Shown here: positions 63,080 through 64,000 of the stretch, one piece after another | Position numbering within the stretch: position 1 is the first letter of the stretch | Layout: every line of letters starts with the position of its first letter | Origin: Collinsella ihumii | GTDB taxonomy: Bacteria > Actinomycetota > Coriobacteriia > Coriobacteriales > Coriobacteriaceae | Direction of reading: 5' to 3' | Assembly (NCBI RefSeq): GCF_900046475.1 | Contig: NZ_FCOU01000003.1 | Span: forward strand, 345,713-409,712 | DNA: 64,000 bases | Translations under genes and position numbers: made by a program | Notes under the pieces: generated by a model | Told to the model about the DNA's origin: nothing | What the model saw: only the letters and a program-made list of their open reading frames with translations | Database searches by the model: none

Positions 63080-63966
63080 TATGCGGGCGGGCGGGCGCCC
63101 AGATAGGTCGTGGCGAGAGCCGACGCCTCGGTTGCACAGGATATGATCTGCTCCAGCGGAAGACCGGCGGCAAGGCCGGTGACCAGCGCGCCGATGTAGG
63201 TGTCTCCGGCACCCGTGGTGTCGACCACCTCGACCTTCGGCGGCACGGATCGAATCGGGCCGCCGTCGCCGAGCACCATGGATCCCTTGGCGCCGAGCGT
63301 CAGCGCGACGGTGCGCACGCCCCACGCCCTCATGAGCTCCATCGCGCGAAGCGCGCTCTCGTCGTCCACGGGAGCCGTGCCCGTGATGACCTCGCACTCG
63401 GTCTCGTTCAGGCACGCGACGTCGACGTGCCGCCACACCTCGACGGGCAGCTCGCGCGCCGGAGCCGGGTTGAACACCGTGCACATCCCGCGCCGGTGGG
63501 CGCACACCAGGGCCGCCAGCGTGGCCGCCACGTCGCACTCCAGCTGGACGAGGAACACCGACCCCGCTCCGTCGCCGCCGACCAGGCCGTCGAGCGCCCG
63601 GGCGACCGCATCGGCATCGAGCAGGTGGTTTGCCCCCGGGTCGAGCACGATGCGGTTGTCGCCCTCGCAGCGCGTGATGACCGCCACGCCCGTGGTGGCC
63701 CCTTTCGCTTCGGTCACATGCGAGCACCCGACCCCGTCCGCCCGCAGGCCCTCGACGAGCCGCTCGCCGAACACGTCGGCGCCGACTGCCCCGATCATGT
63801 CCACCTCGGCGCCCATGCGCGCGGCGGCCGACGCCTGGTTGGCGCCCTTGCCGCCCGCGCCGATGAGGAAATCGCCGCCCGTGATGGTCTCGCCCGCCCG
63901 CGGCATCCGCTCGCATGCGATGCTGAGGTCCATGTTGAGGCTGCCGAACACGATGACTCGTCCCAT
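63079..63966 (-). CDS. rbsK: Ribokinase (PfkB family)
   Basis: A 295-residue PfkB sugar kinase: FGSLNMDLSIACERMPRAGE, then GAGGKGANQASAAARMG, and the anion-hole signature DTTGAGDTYIGAL with catalytic Asp. Ribokinase feeds ribose 5-phosphate into metabolism, often salvaging ribose from nucleosides. It begins 9 bp after the end of another minus-strand gene, so it is in an operon. A related nucleoside-sugar kinase cannot be excluded. Confidence 0.9.
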   Translation of the reverse strand: MGRVIVFGSLNMDLSIACERMPRAGETITGGDFLIGAGGKGANQASAAARMGAEVDMIGAVGADVFGERLVEGLRADGVGCSHVTEAKGATTGVAVITRCEGDNRIVLDPGANHLLDADAVARALDGLVGGDGAGSVFLVQLECDVAATLAALVCAHRRGMCTVFNPAPARELPVEVWRHVDVACLNETECEVITGTAPVDDESALRAMELMRAWGVRTVALTLGAKGSMVLGDGGPIRSVPPKVEVVDTTGAGDTYIGALVTGLAAGLPLEQIISCATEASALATTYLGARPPA

Positions 63967-63975
63967 GAGCTGCTC

Positions 63976-64000
63976 CTAACCGATTGCCTCGATGGCAGAG
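63976..64000 (-). CDS. C-terminal end of an upstream gene (fragment)
   Basis: The last seven codons (S-A-I-E-A-I-G) and a TAG stop of a frame that enters from the right edge, 9 bp before the ribokinase start. Too little remains to name it. Confidence 0.35.

Overview
The window looks like a chromosome segment of a high-GC anaerobic gut actinobacterium of class Coriobacteriia (Collinsella, Enorma or Olsenella type; the genus cannot be fixed from sequence alone). Grounds: very GC-rich codon use, the order tRNA-Tyr/Thr/Met-tuf-rpmG-tRNA-Trp-secE-nusG-rplK-rplA, DisA next to IspD, a hybrid-cluster protein, an acyl-CoA dehydratase activase cluster, and no respiratory chain or complete TCA cycle.

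Layout. 1-5.3 kb: citrate module (CitMHS-like transporter start, aconitase-type hydratase, divergent LysR regulator, isocitrate dehydrogenase-like enzyme), able to turn citrate into 2-oxoglutarate. 5.4-10 kb: YbaK editing domain protein, YdcF protein, esterase, PTS EIIA-Glc, ferredoxin-type aldo/keto reductase. 10-13 kb: FtsX-like permease cut in two by an assembly artefact, and a VanZ/RDD protein. 13.5-17.8 kb: ABC-class ATPase, asnS, RelE-like toxin with a small partner. 18-22.4 kb: ABC importer with two tandem paralogous binding lipoproteins. 22.4-27 kb: acyl-CoA dehydratase-activase genes interrupted by adapter sequence and a transplanted sufD-sufS fragment. 27-33.5 kb: MscS channel, HerA/DUF853 ATPase, membrane protein, hcp and a divergent Crp/Fnr regulator. 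33.9-38.8 kb: leuACDB operon (minus strand) behind a leader peptide with CTA codons and an attenuator. 39-43.6 kb: threonine aldolase, enolase-superfamily enzyme, PadR regulator with membrane partner. 43.8-48.2 kb: rplA-rplK-nusG-secE-tRNA-Trp-rpmG-tuf-tRNAs. 49-56.7 kb: tRNA-Thr with an att-like duplication, NYN protein, rlmB, cysS, ispF, a C26 peptidase, ispD, disA. 57-59.5 kb: an AT-richer island with a membrane protein carrying two LuxR-type HTH domains, plus a small membrane protein. 60.3-64 kb: clpC and ribokinase.

Two themes stand out. First, the contig carries Illumina Nextera mate-pair junction sequence (11.1, 23.4, 23.7 and 60.2-60.3 kb) and a TruSeq adapter (23.5 kb). Gene order across 10.85-11.16, 23.45-24.9 and 60.2-60.3 kb is therefore not biological. 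Second, intergenic regions are rich in palindromic repeats: a perfect 88-bp palindrome, a 147-bp terminal-inverted-repeat family (two copies), unrelated hairpins of similar size that share a short motif, a motif closing with ATGGGT...ACCCAT at seven sites, and a three-copy element built on TTCATGAA palindromes. The best candidates for unusual biology are the double-HTH membrane regulator and these repeat families.
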